Of a stretch of DNA of 64,000 bases, positions 11,869 through 22,402 are shown in pieces (position 1 is the stretch's first letter; every line of letters starts with the position of its first letter). The stretch is from NCBI GenBank assembly GCA_958510825.1, contig OY294048.1, positions 38,343,026 to 38,407,025 on the forward strand, given 5' to 3'. The notes under the pieces are model-generated. The model did not search any database, was not told the DNA's origin, and saw nothing but the letters and a program-made list of their open reading frames with translations. Both the position numbers and the translations under genes were made by a program. The stretch comes from Brachypterus glaber (Eukaryota; Arthropoda; Insecta; Coleoptera; Kateretidae).

Positions 11869-11924
11869 TCCGACAATTTGTACACGGACTTCCCGTAGAG
11901 ATTTTTTCAGATATAATAGGTATT

Positions 11925-12240
11925 TATGGCACTAGTGGGTAAAGTAAGATATTGCCATGAGAAAATTAATTTTATTTAATTAATTAATTAATTTTCGAGA
12001 GTACAATATCGGTTTACCCATGAGTGCCATACAAGGTTTTATCCGATAAATAGCTTAAAAATTCATATTTTTAATTAAAAATTTTAATGACATTCACAAG
12101 AAAATAATTTGACAAGTGACAGTTGAGTGGGTAAAATAAATAATTATCCACTCAATAAAGTAAAAGCCACGCGGGGGTTATTATTGAGTTTATCTATTTA
12201 AAATAAAGCTGGTAATTGTCTTATTATCTGTATGTATTGG
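11925..12240. mobile_element. Foldback repeat, copy 1 (pair with 16592)
   Basis: About 315 bp is shared with 16592-16925. The left part is a foldback: 'gcactagtgggtaaagtaag' pairs with 'ggtttacccatgagtgcc' at 12012-12030. A second small palindrome, 'agtgggtaaaataaataatt/atccactcaa', lies at 12129-12160. In this copy the loop is the AT-rich 'taattaattaatta', while the other copy has a GC-richer loop. Confidence 0.6.
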
Positions 12241-12656
12241 ATAAAAATGATTATATGGAAAAGTATTCTTTTGTTTGCAACAGATTTTTTATTAGAAACA
12301 AACACGTGTTGTAAAAAATAGTAATGACAAATAAATGACAAGCTATAAATTATAGCCTATAAATAGCTTATAATTGTTAATGTATATTATATTATTATAC
12401 AATGTATAATAATAGAATTGTGATGTAAACTAAGATTTTTTTCTGTATAACTCGCTGCCATTGTTTTTAAATTTTATATTGGTAAGATCGCAGAGGATTA
12501 AAATTAACTGACAGTTAAATACGTCAAAATTAACATGACATATTTATTGTTACGCAAAAGTAGATTTTTATTAAAAATAAGAAAAAGAATACGTTTTCAA
12601 TTGATTTAATTTAAATTAAAGCATTTTAGGAAAAAAAAAACAAAAAAAAGGTATTT
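12241..12656. other. No feature seen
   Basis: AT-rich sequence without supportable features. Confidence 0.4.
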
Positions 12657-12808
12657 GGGAACGTTCAAGTATTACGTAACGCTCCTAGGGGGAGGGGGGG
12701 GGGTCATTTTGGAGTGTTACGCCCATGTTAATGGTATAGGAAAGCGTTACAGGGGGGGGGGGGTCCAAAATGATCAAAATTTGCGTTTAGTAATACTTGA
12801 ACGTTCCC
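12657..12808. mobile_element. Palindromic MITE with GGGAACGTTCAAGTATTAC ends
   Basis: A 152-bp element whose ends are inverted copies (GGGAACGTTCAAGTATTACG and its complement). The arms also share 'taacgc' and runs of 9-12 G. It is flanked by TTT on both sides, which may be a TSD or chance. A partial copy is at 49558-49610. Confidence 0.65.
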
Positions 12809-12942
12809 TTTGCTAAAACATTAACTTTTTCAAAAACATTGATGACACTTTACAAAAACTAACTTATTTCAATGGCGATTTTTCCCGTTAGATTAGACAG
12901 GGACAAAAGTTCTACCCAAAAAGGATAAAAGACATACACTCC

Positions 12943-13025
12943 CACTTCCACCCAACCAAACAAATTCTGTATTTGTTCTTTGTTGAACAAATACAATATT
13001 TACTTGGCCTGGCGAAAAGTGTAAC
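12943..13025. mobile_element. Short hairpin element, degenerate copy
   Basis: An imperfect palindrome with 'accaaacaaattctgtatttg' pairing with 'caaatacaatatttacttgg'. It is a diverged relative of the near-perfect hairpin 100 bp downstream. Confidence 0.5.
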
Positions 13026-13125
13026 TATATTATTTTTATTAGAGAAATTACTGGCGCCATCTAAATTTTAGTAGAATTATCTTATTCTACAGATTCACAT
13101 TAGCTATGTTCGTTCGTGCCGCTCA

Positions 13126-13217
13126 GTGCTACACTTTCCGGCCAACCAAATAAATACTGTATTTGTTGTATGAAAAACAAATACAGTATTTATTTGGTTG
13201 GCTGGAAAGTGTAGCAC
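13126..13217. mobile_element. Near-perfect 92-bp hairpin element
   Basis: Arms of about 42 bp: GTGCTACACTTTCCGGCCAA on the left and its complement with one or two differences on the right, around an 8-base loop. No ORF; no clear TSD. Confidence 0.6.
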
Positions 13218-13604
13218 AAATGAGATAGAGATAGGGTAGACGTCTTTTGTTTCATAATTCTAGTTGTAGAGATCTCCATTCATTAAAATTTTCTAACCTC
13301 CTTATTAAAAACCATAAACAAGCAATGCAAAAACGATAAAAATATGTCAAATTTATTTTGACGTCTACCGGTTTTTTTGGTATTCGCTGTATATATAGAA
13401 AATGTTTAATTGGACATTATTTTTATTTTTCTAGAAAAATTTAAACTAGGTAATAAGCAGTTTAACACACGTGTGTACACCAAACATAAAGGCACACTTA
13501 ATAAAAAAAGAAAAAAAATCCATACATACAAATATACATACATAGTAATAATTTTCACTATAGGCCAGCGCAGGATGCGTGCAAGTGAGAGGCATAATAG
13601 CCTA
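13218..13604. other. No feature seen
   Basis: AT-rich; the 81-codon ORF starting at 13410 has no recognisable family features and its end runs into the next element. Confidence 0.4.
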
Positions 13605-14783
13605 CAGGGTGTATTTGAAATAGGGTCGGAAATTTTAACAGGTGATTCTACATGATAAAATTTGACAAAAAGTTCCTATAAACATATGTCTAAAAATGCG
13701 TCATAAGGGAGCTACGCCCCTTTGAAATTGGCTAAAAAAATCGGTTTTTATTTAATAACTCAGGAACCCTTTGAGATATATTAACGAGGTTTTGCACGTA
13801 AATTAATCCTAATAAGGCCCATCTTTGTATGTAATTTTCACGTACTTATTTAAACCAGGGGTGTGCGAAAAGGGGGGTCCTTATCAGTTTTTTTTCCCAA
13901 ACTTTTTTCTGTGTAACTTTTTTGCAATTTTATTTTTAAAATATGATTCCTCAGGTCAAAATACATAAAAAAGGTACTCTTGTTGTAATACTGTAGGATT
14001 AACCGTTTTCGAGAAAAGTTAATTTGAAGGTGAAATTTCACTGTTCGAGGACGAAAAATTAAATACTAAACTGTCGAAAACCAAAATTTTAATGATGCAA
14101 TGTTATTCTACACCAAAAGCTAAGAAAAAAAGTTTCCATACATGTAGGTCGAAAAAACGCTTTTAAAGCTACCATAGCCTTTTAAAAATGGTGCATATTT
14201 AGGAGACCATAGCTCCATTAGGATTCATTTTTGGAAGTACCTGTATATGAGGTTTTTTTCTTATTTTTTAATGTACATTCGCCCTGCATCATTAAAATTT
14301 TGGTTTTCAACATTTTAGTATTTAATTTTTCGTCCTCGAACCGTGGAATTTTACCTTCAAATGAATTTTTCTCGAAAACGATTAATCCTACAGTATTACA
14401 ATAAGAGTACCTTTTTTATGTATTTTGATCTGGGGAATCATATTTCAAAAATAAAATTGTAAAAAAGTTACACAGAAAAAAGTTTGGGACAAAAAACTGA
14501 TAAGCCCCCCCCCCCCGTTTCGCACACCCCTGGTTTAAATAAGTACGTGAAAATTATATACAAAGATGGGCCTTATTAGGATTAATTCACGTGCAAAACC
14601 TCGTTAATATATCTAAAAGGGTTTCTGAGTTATTAAATAAAAACCGATTTTTTTAGCCACTTTCAAAGGGGCGTAGCTCCCTTAGGACGCATTTTTAGAC
14701 ATATGTTTATAGGAACTTTTTGTCATTTTTTATGATGTAAAACCATCTGTTAAAATTTCCTACCCTATTTCAAATACACCGTG
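13605..14783. mobile_element. Giant palindrome of 1179 bp (CAGGGTGT ends, TA-flanked)
   Basis: The two ends are inverted copies for more than 450 bp each, from CAGGGTGTATTTGAAATAGG at the left to its complement at the right. Matching inner landmarks include 'gggagctacgcccctttgaa' (13708) and 'ggggcgtagctccctta' (14669). TA flanks both ends (13603-13604, 14784-14785). The middle, about 14100-14260, is single-copy. Poly-C or poly-G runs in the arms have drifted in length. A left-arm-only relative is at 37671-38046. No transposase ORF. Confidence 0.75.
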
Positions 14784-15060
14784 TATAGTAATTGCGACGG
14801 CTATACATTTTGGACTTTTGGATGTGGCGTGTAAACCCAAAGTTTCTGGTGTATAAGTTATCGTTTTAACATGTTGACAGTCCTATAACCCATATGTGGA
14901 TCATGACTTGAGATCGTTTAACACGTGACCCATTAGAGCTCACGTTATTTTTAAATTGTGTATACAAAAATTTTTATTTTATGATTTTATTTTTAAGGTA
15001 ACTAACACTTCTAACCTTTACAAGAATAAGGTGATGATCCATATTTAAATTATAATTCAA

Positions 15061-15220
15061 TTTATAATTACAGAAGTTGAAAAATACCTCACGCAAAACC
15101 ATTGATCCTACATAAACTTTTCTTATGTGGGACGTGGCATGGTTTATTTTCATTTCGTTTTACATTGTGGACAGTTAACGTGTTAAAAGAATACATAATA
15201 TGCATACTTAAAATACATAT
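15061..15220 (+). repeat. Flanking direct repeat A, copy 1
   Basis: This 160-bp segment is repeated directly at 15926-16073 ('agaagttgaaaaatacctca', 'ggacagttaacgtgttaaaa'). The pair encloses exactly the two CGTCGGCTTACAAG elements, which suggests a tandem duplication rather than LTRs, because the repeats lack TG...CA ends. Confidence 0.65.
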
Positions 15221-15470
15221 CGTCGGCTTACAAGTAAAGAGCACTAAGTCCAAAAACATAGTTTTGAGATATTGACAAATTTAACTTTCATTGTTGTTTT
15301 TTAATTTTTGTAATAATTGTTTTTGGAAAAAAACTACCGCAAATCACAATCACATGTTTGGACATAATAATGTCCCATTTGCAGTTAAATAAAGAAATAT
15401 TGAAGTAGTTTAATTCAACTAAATTTGAAAAAAGACATGGACTTAGTGCCTTTTACTTGTAGGCCCACGA
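15221..15470. mobile_element. CGTCGGCTTACAAG TIR element, first of a head-to-tail pair
   Basis: It begins CGTCGGCTTACAAGTAAAGA and ends with 'gtgccttttacttgtaggcc' plus 'cacga', the complement with a few changes. It abuts the second element at 15471 with no spacer. Confidence 0.6.
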
Positions 15471-15925
15471 CGTCGGCTTACAAGTAAAGAGCACAAAAAG
15501 TCATTAAAAGAATATAAAAAATAAGTATTTAAAGTTAAACCCTTCTATTAATTGATAGCAAATATTTTGGCACCCGGTCTACACATTTTGACTTAATTTT
15601 AGCTTGTAAAATACAAAAAGAAAGCGAAAAACAACACTACAAAAATGCAGGTTTCGGCAAACAAACAAACACTAAGTCGCTTAGTGCAGAAAAATTTGAA
15701 ATAATCTACAAGTAAAACACACTAAGTGACTTAGTGCCTATTGCCAGATAAAATTTGAATCAAAATCAAATTGGTGCGCTTTGTATAGTGGGTAACTCCC
15801 TTGGCAGTCCACCTAGAAGTTAGTTCGGTTTACCTATACATAGATCATCAAAAATTAATTACAGTGCCATTAAAATCCCATTTTTGCAAAAAAATGACTT
15901 AGTGCCTTTTACTTGTAAGCCGACG
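15471..15925. mobile_element. CGTCGGCTTACAAG TIR element, second copy
   Basis: The ends are CGTCGGCTTACAAGTAAAGA and its complement ending GTAAGCCGACG. The interior repeats the palindromic word 'ctaagtcgcttag' / 'ctaagtgacttag' (15672-15740) and 'acaagtaaaacacactaag', so TIR-like words are scattered inside as well. Confidence 0.6.
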
Positions 15926-16073
15926 ATATAATTATAGAAGTTGAAAAATACCTCACGCAAGAACCATTTGATCATACATAAACTTTTTTTATGTGGGACT
16001 TATTTTCATTTCCTTTTACATTGTGGACAGTTAACGTGTTAAAAGAATACATATGCATACTTAAAATACATAT
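15926..16073 (+). repeat. Flanking direct repeat A, copy 2
   Basis: Second copy of the 15061-15220 segment, with small deletions (for example part of 'gacgtggcatggtt' is missing). Confidence 0.65.
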
Positions 16074-16214
16074 TATTCATGTTTTAAATGAATTGAAATC
16101 GACTGAAATGATTAAATTTGAATAATTTATTTAAAATCACTAAAGAGTAAATTTTAATCGTGTTTGCTACAACACGCAGTGCTTGAAGAGTATTATAAAA
16201 TGTTTTTTTTTAAA

Positions 16215-16240
16215 TTATTATTATTATTATTATTATTATT
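16215..16240. repeat. (TTA)n microsatellite
   Basis: Uninterrupted TTA repeats, about nine units. Confidence 0.9.
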
Positions 16241-16279
16241 AAAAAAGCGATTAGGGTAGAGGATGAATCCTACAAAATC

Positions 16280-16506
16280 ATGAAGCTGAAGTTTGCAACG
16301 TTTTTTTGCAACGAAAATTTAAATAGTGTATTAAAGTACTAGTTTCATAACATACGTTTTTAGCGCACGAGTACAAGTTTAGAAAACAAGCCGTTTGCGG
16401 AGAGTTTTCTCAGGTACTAGTGCGCTAAAAACGTGTTATGGAATAAGTGCTTTAATATACTATTTGAATTTTCGATGCAAAAAAACGTTGCAGACTTCAG
16501 CTTCAT
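16280..16506. mobile_element. FB-1 palindromic element, copy 3
   Basis: A 227-bp palindrome with ends ATGAAGCTGAAGTTTGC and GCAGACTTCAGCTTCAT. An exact 8-bp TSD, ACAAAATC, lies at 16272-16279 and 16507-16514. Confidence 0.88.
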
Positions 16507-16591
16507 ACAAAATCTTTCTTTTACAAGTTAGCAGAAATGAAACAGTATAAACTAAAGTGATGAAAATAAAATAAATAGGTGTATAATAGTT

Positions 16592-16925
16592 ATTTATGGT
16601 ACTAGTGGGTAAAGTAAGATATTGCCCATGAGAAAATTAACCTAGCGAGGTGTCAGCCAAGCACGTTAATTTTCGAGAGGGCAATATCGGTTTACCCATG
16701 AGTGCCATACAAGGTTTTATCCAATAAATAGCTTAAGAATTCATATTTTTATTAAAAATTTTAATGACATTTAAAACAAAATAATTTTACAAGTGACAGT
16801 TGAGTGGGTAAAATAAATAATTATGCACTCAATAAAGTAAAAGCCACGCGGGGGTTCTTATTGAGTTTATCTATTTAAAATAAAGCTGGTAATAGTATTA
16901 TTATCTGTATGTATTGGATAAAAAA
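16592..16925. mobile_element. Foldback repeat, copy 2 (pair with 11925)
   Basis: Close to 11925-12240 along its length. In this copy the foldback loop is 'cctagcgaggtgtcagccaa', GC-richer than in copy 1, so the loop is the variable part of the family. Confidence 0.6.
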
Positions 16926-16955
16926 CTTATGTGTTCTGACTAATCAACTTTATTG

Positions 16956-17492
16956 CACAGGAACAGAAAAAAAGTCTGTTTCCCCAGACGAGACTCACAT
17001 TTATATTTATATACGTTTTTGTGGTCTGAATCCGAATCTGGGGTTTGTTTGACTTGGTCAGGTCGCATTTCGTTGCTAACCTCAAAAAAGTGATGAAATG
17101 TGTTTCAACTTTCATCACTTTTTTGAGGTTAGCAACGAAATGCGACAAGTCAAACCAACCCCAGATTCAGATTCAGCGACCCCAAAAACGTATAGAAATG
17201 TACGTCTCGTCTGGTGAACAGGACTTTTTTCGTGTAGGCATGCACACACACAAAAAAAAAGGTTGTTTCCCCAGACGAGACAAACATTTCTATACGTTTT
17301 TGAGGTCGCTGAATCCGAATGTAACCTCAAAAAAGTGATGAAATGTGTTTCAACTTAAATCACTTTTTTAAAGTTACCAACTAAATACTTCCTGACCGAG
17401 TAAAACCAAGATTCGGATTCAGCGACCCCAAAAACGTATAAAAATGTTTGTCTCGTCTGGGGAAACAGACCTTGTTTTTTTGTGTGCCTGTG
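16956..17492. mobile_element. Two head-to-tail palindromic elements (CACAGG...CCTGTG)
   Basis: The first unit, about 16956-17232, and second, about 17233-17492, are each internal palindromes. Shared words are 'ccccagacgagac', 'cgacctcaaaaacgtata' and 'cctcaaaaaagtgatgaaat' with their complements. The outer left end is CACAGGAACAG plus an A-run, and the outer right end is TTTTTGTGTGCCTGTG. The apparent ORFs across this stretch (60-97 codons) are palindrome read-through. The flanking triplets are TTG and TAA, so no TSD is certain. The ends resemble 29262 and 56050. Confidence 0.6.
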
Positions 17493-17691
17493 TAATTTTA
17501 GGAAGATAACGCACTGTGAAGAGTTTACCCTGGAATGCGAAGCATTATACTTCCTAATGGCTCGTTTTTAATTAGTTTATGGTAGGTAATGAATACAGAT
17601 GTAAAAAGTTAATTTTTATGCATTTAAAACATATTTATTTTTATTAATACAGATTATAACCTATTAACTCGTAATTAAAACCAAAATAAAA

Positions 17692-17730
17692 CAAGCCGTG
17701 AAGATATGTAAGGCTACGAATTCCATTATA
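17692..17730. repeat. 'agccgtgaagatatgtaa' repeat, left of the 17731 insertion
   Basis: The same sequence occurs uninterrupted at 29089-29150 and, partly, at 46751-46766. Here it is broken by the 17731-18440 element and resumes at 18443 with 'tactattcacagtaaatgg'. Confidence 0.7.
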
Positions 17731-18440
17731 CAGGGTGATAAATAACTGGCATGCCAAAATTTAAGAGGTTATTCTACATCCAAAAATATCAAAAAATGTT
17801 CCTATAAAGGTTGGTCCGGAAATGAGCCCTAAGGGAGCTAGGGCCCTTTAAAATTGTAATAAAAATAAGGTTTTTAATTAATAACTCCGGTACCCTTTAA
17901 GCTAGAGCGAGAAGCTTTTATACGTATACTAGTAGTAGTAAGGGCAATAAGTTTATGTTAATTTATGTTTTTGAATTTATCCAGAGGCGTGCCTAGACGG
18001 ACAAAAATGTGAGGCTTAACACATTTTTGCCCCAAACTTTTTTATGTGTATGTTTTTTGGATTTTCTGTAAAAAATATAGATTCCTTGAGTAAAAATACA
18101 TAAAAATGCCATATAGTGTAACACTGTAGGAGCTACCGTTTAAAAAAAAAATGTAATTAAGAGGAAGTAACATTTTGTGCCAACAAAAATGTTTTAAAAT
18201 CTATTACTCCTTTATTAAGTATTAAATTTAGGTGTTTTGATGTAAAATAGTTTTTTGCTCAGTTTTAAATGAAGAATCGCCCTGCAAAATTAAAATTTTA
18301 TTGATGCTTTTTTGTTCCCCATTCAATATGTCATCTTCGAAGGGCTCATTTCCGGATCCACCTTTATAGGAACTTTTTTTCATATTTTTGGATGTAGAAT
18401 CACCTCTTAAATTTTGGCATGACAGTTACTGATCACCCTG
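17731..18440. mobile_element. CAGGGTGAT TIR element, 710 bp, TA target
   Basis: The ends are CAGGGTGATAAATAACTGGC and its imperfect complement ending GATCACCCTG, with TIRs of about 90 bp ('ttctacatccaaaaatat' and complement). TA precedes it (17729-17730) and CA, a probable mutated TA, follows (18441-18442). The empty site at 29089-29150 reads straight through. No transposase ORF. Tc1/mariner-type targeting is likely from the TA site; the superfamily is not proven. Confidence 0.72.
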
Positions 18441-18662
18441 CATACTATTCACAGTAAATGGTAAATAAAAAATTAAAAAAGATAATTAAAAAAAAACTAT
18501 TTAACAATTTTGTTTTCTTTTTGCGATAAACGAAAAGTTTTTTTGTTGCACAGTGTTATATTTATACATCCGCACGAGCGGTAGGTTTTGAGACAAACCC
18601 AGAGGCACAATGTCTGCCTACCTTGATATTAAAGTTTTTGTAAAGGTCCCTGTGAAGAGTAT

Positions 18663-18684
18663 AAATGAATAAATAAATAAATAA
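18663..18684. repeat. (AAAT)n run, possible LINE tail
   Basis: About five AAAT units after 'gtgaagagtataaatg'. It could be the 3' tail of a decayed LINE upstream; no coding sequence supports that. Confidence 0.5.
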
Positions 18685-18706
18685 AATGGAAACAGAAGAA
18701 AAATAG

Positions 18707-19362
18707 CAAAGCAAATTTTTTGAAGCTTATATTTCCTAACAAGGGCTACAAAATGGCGTACAATTTTTTTTTCACTTCCGGTTTCGCCGGAAACTAAGTC
18801 AATTTTATATTTTTTAATGAAAACCCCTGTATATTTTTGCATTTTTGAATTTAAAAAACAATTTTACATCTAAAAAAATCGTTTAATTAATTTTTTATTT
18901 ATTAAAAAAGCCTAATCCGGAAAAGTGGAAGTGAAAGAAAAAAAGTACGTCATTTTGTAGGCCTCAAAAAGTTAATACCGTCCAAGGGGGTTGTTATTTG
19001 AAAAAATGAAGTTATGAAGGAAAACCCGTTTTAAAAAACTGAAAGTACAAAAAAATACCAAATTACATAAAATTTGTATTTTTCCCACATTTATCAAATA
19101 AATCAGATTTTATTTACCTATAAAAAAATAAATCTTGTATGTTAATAAAAAAAATAAAACTTATTAAAAAAATAATAAGTTTTTAAATGATTTTTTTTAG
19201 AGTAAATTTGTTTTCTGGGTCCAAAAATGCAAAAATATACAGGGGTGTCATTAAAAAAAATAATAACTTAGTTTCCGGCGAAACCGGAAGTGCAAAAAAA
19301 TTATTTTGTACGCCATTTTGTAGCCCTTGTTAAGAAATATAAGCTACAAAAAATTTGCTTTG
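18707..19362. mobile_element. TIR element with CAAAGCAAATTTTTTG ends
   Basis: Arms of about 150 bp are inverted copies. Landmarks are 'aagggctacaaaatggcgta' (18741) with its complement near 19308, and 'cttccggtttcgccggaaac' (18775) with its complement near 19273. A diverged fragment with the same 'cacttccggtttcgccgg' word is at 47638-47790. No clear TSD and no ORF. Confidence 0.6.
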
Positions 19363-19576
19363 ATCGGGCTGAAAACAATTCCATTTTAGGGGGTGTACAT
19401 GGATTGAAACTCACCCGGTATATATCGATTTATTACGATGCGGTACCTCTCATTTGCACGCATCCTGCCTTAGGACGCTTAAGCCGTTGAGTTGAGAGGT
19501 CGCTAACGCTTCCATAAAAAACGGGGTTACCTCCCGATATTATGGAAGTAGCTAGACTTAAAAAAACCTGCTTTTT

Positions 19577-20573
19577 TCTATTTTGCGACTCTTATAAGCT
19601 CATAATCACACGCATTTTGCGTGTTCTTATAGGCCCATAAGAGGTCTCTACTTTTTTTTCTTTTGGATTGGCAACAGACAAAAGTCTATCTCTTGACGTT
19701 TGCCGTGCAATTGTGAACGTCGGTTTAAAGTTTAATTTTCTTCAAAATTTTGTGTTTAGGTTATGTTTTACCGTGTTAAAATTGTGGCTTGGTTACTTGC
19801 AGTGGAAAAGAGAAGAAATGACTCTAAAATATATCAAAATAATATTCGTTCTTAGAATTTTAAACATGGCGAAAACTGTAATGCCAATTCGAAACAAAAA
19901 TCCCTAAATCAGTCAACAATTTAAATGTAAGTTTTTTAAAATTGTAGAGCAAAATAGAAAAAACTGTATAAAGCACTCGTTTCATAACACTTTAGCGCAG
20001 TAGTACTTTAGAAAACTCACCGCAAGCGGCTCGTTTTCTAAACTTGTACTCGTGCGCTAAAAACGTATGTTATGAAACTAGTACTTTAATATACTAATTT
20101 TCTATTTTGCGACTCTTATAAGCTCATAATCACACGCATTTTGTGTGTTCTTATAGGCCCATAAGAGGTCTCTACTTTTTTTTCTGTTGGGTTTCTCTTG
20201 ACGTTTTGCGTGCAAATATCAATGTCGATTTAAAGTTTAATTTTTTACAAAATTTTGTGTTTGGGTTATTTTTTACCGTGTTAAAATTGTGGACTGGTTA
20301 ATTGCAGTGAAAAATGAAGAGATGACTGTAAAATATATCAAAATATCATTTGTTCTTAGAATTTTAAACATACTGTAAACTGTAATGCCAAGCCAAAACA
20401 AAAATCCCTAAATCAGTCATCAATTTAAATGTAAGTTTTTTAAATTTTAGAGAAAAATAGAAAAAATTGTATAAAGCACTCGTTTCATAACACGTTTTTA
20501 GAGCACTAGTACTTTACTTGTACTCGTGCGCTAAAAACGTATGTTATGAAACTAGTACATAAATATATTATTT
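19577..20573 (+). repeat. 524-bp tandem duplication, each unit ending in an FB-1 core
   Basis: Unit 1 (19577-20100) and unit 2 (20101-20573) both start TCTATTTTGCGACTC and run in parallel. Each contains an imperfect hairpin ('gactcttataagctcataat' and partner, 60 bp in), a roughly 300-bp AT-rich body, 'gcaaaatagaaaaaa' (complement of the start, so a TIR-like pair), then an FB-1 core without the outer 35-40 bp of FB-1. The simplest reading is an unknown TIR element inserted in an FB-1 copy, followed by tandem duplication. Confidence 0.65.
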
Positions 20574-21049
20574 GTAAACTAGTGTAATAACAGATTTGTA
20601 AAACTTTCACCCGCAAAATAAACTCATTAAAGGATGACCATTATTCGAAGAGAGTTATTATTTCTGTGTCCTCATTTTATATTGCGTGGTTCGCAAACTA
20701 TAATCTATTTTAGCCATCTAGGAAAAGTAAAAGTTATAAACGTACCTAGGTAAATGAAATACTTCCTAAGATTTGCTTTTACAATAGTAGGTAGGTAGGC
20801 AGGTATACTATCAATGACCTGCGGTTAAACTAAAATTGCGTAATTAATTGATATAGGTAATTAATAAGGTGCAATTTATAAGCAACTATAAAACGAAATA
20901 TTTGAGACTTGCGCCCAGTGGCGTACCTACCTACTAGGTGGCAAGTGTGCAATGCAAAATATATATTTCTTACTTCATAACTGAGGAACCGTTAAACGTA
21001 TGGGCATAAAATTTTCATTGCCTATAGATTAAAAATATATAAACATTTA
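20574..21049. other. No gene seen
   Basis: No supportable feature; a short 'gtaggtaggtaggcaggta' run lies at 20790. Confidence 0.4.
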
Positions 21050-21475
21050 TCTTTAAAACAGAATCAACTTTTTGACTAGGGGCGTGTCTAAAAATGCCAC
21101 AAGCTCCCTTCAATGATGCTGTATCTGTCACATGCGCCATTTTGTACGCTATATTTTATTTTTATTTTTATTTATATATTTTTCAAACGTCTGTCATAAG
21201 TTTTTTGCTTTCCAAAATCGAAAATTTACATTATGGACCACAGATAATTCAACCAGATGACTCCTATGGATACATAAAACTGTTATAAAGAAGGGATACG
21301 AAGAGAAATAAAAATATGGCAGCAAAATTTTTTGTAAATATCTATTAATATTGGGAATTTATTTTTGTGATCAAAATTAGTAGAGAGCCCCTAGCACAAG
21401 CTTAAAGCTTATTTGGGGCCCTCTATGCCTCTGTATTAAAAACTACAAGATAAATAAATAAATAAATAAATAAAT
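21050..21475 (+). mobile_element. Possible LINE 3' end with (AAAT)n tail
   Basis: A run of AAAT units at 21447-21475 follows a stretch containing 'gagcccctagcacaagctta' and 'ggggccctctatgcctctgt'. The tail type equals that of the LINE at 24230. The 64-codon ORF at 21094 is not recognisable, so assignment is tentative. Confidence 0.4.
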
Positions 21476-21610
21476 ATTAAAATCGTTAAACCGTTAAAAT
21501 TAGTAATTTCTAGGGCTTTTTTGTTATGGTTGGTATTACATCCAATCCCAATCTGGAAATTTAAATTTGGCGTAACAAATAGGACTCAAAATGGATACCA
21601 ACTATATTAG

Positions 21611-21757
21611 TGAACATCCACAGGCTCGCATAATAAGCATAGTACATAAGAATGCGATGCCGTGATTGGCTTGATGTGCCGTAATGTATCATGTAAGCCA
21701 ATTACGGTATCGCATTCTTATATACTATGCTTGTTATGCGAGCCTGTGGATATGCAC
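21611..21757. mobile_element. FB-2 palindromic MITE, copy 2
   Basis: The ends are GTGAACATCCACAGGCTCGC and the complement of GTGCATATCCACAGGCTCGC. TTA flanks both sides (21608-21610 approximately, and 21758-21760), continuing as TTAGT on each side. The core is 'gcgatgccgtgattggctt' and its complement. Confidence 0.75.
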
Positions 21758-21857
21758 TTAGTCATTCGCGCAGAATTGAATCCTTACGCTTTTCTCTAAA
21801 TCATTGGTTCCCCAACGATTTAGCGCATTTCATATAAACTTTTTCTTACTTTTTGAC

Positions 21858-22394
21858 CAAAGAGCTTTTACCTCAAGAAGTTATTTCAGACCAATGTTTA
21901 TGAAGGTGAAATCTTTTTGTTTGTTTGTTTACATAAACGTACGCATACTGCTTCTGGTGTAAACATAAGTATCGCTAGTTTTGACCTTCTGGTGATGTTG
22001 CGTAATTTTCACTTTATCATTATGATAAATCTTTATACCTACATTAAAATTTTAAAAAACTACTATACTACGACACTATAATTATGTTTGATAATGTAAT
22101 ATAATTAAATTTATTAAAATTAAACTACTAGTTCATATAAAACTAAAATAAAAATAATATTTCTTAAAATTTACAATAAAATATCTAAAGCAGGTGTTGC
22201 AGCCGGCAACACTGTATTGCTTGACAAAGTTTACGACATTAGACTGTGAGTTTACACATTCTTTCTCTCTCTTTACGCGTACTAAGTGTAAACAATAGTC
22301 ACTCCCCACCAGCCCCTCACCGCAGTTGGTTCACGCTTCAAACAAAGCAAACGGTAGATTTCATCATGTTCATTCTTGAGGTAAAAGTTTTTTG
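21858..22394. mobile_element. hAT-like non-autonomous element hAT-2, copy 1
   Basis: A 537-bp element with ends CAAAGAGCTTTTACCTCAAG and CTTGAGGTAAAAGTTTTTTG. The 8-bp TSD TTTTTGAC is exact (21850-21857 and 22395-22402). The right third is strongly conserved with 50509-51023, including 'ttagactgtgagtttacaca' and 'taaacaatagtcactcccca'. No transposase ORF. Confidence 0.85.
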
Positions 22395-22402
22395 TTTTTG
22401 AC

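Noticed and set aside
15061..16073. LTR retrotransposon with 150-bp LTRs
   Set aside because: The direct repeats lack TG...CA ends, and the inside is two TIR elements with no primer site or gag-pol.
17045..17338. Overlapping ORFs of 71-97 codons on both strands
   Set aside because: They read through palindromic arms, so the same peptide words appear on both strands; this is a repeat artefact.
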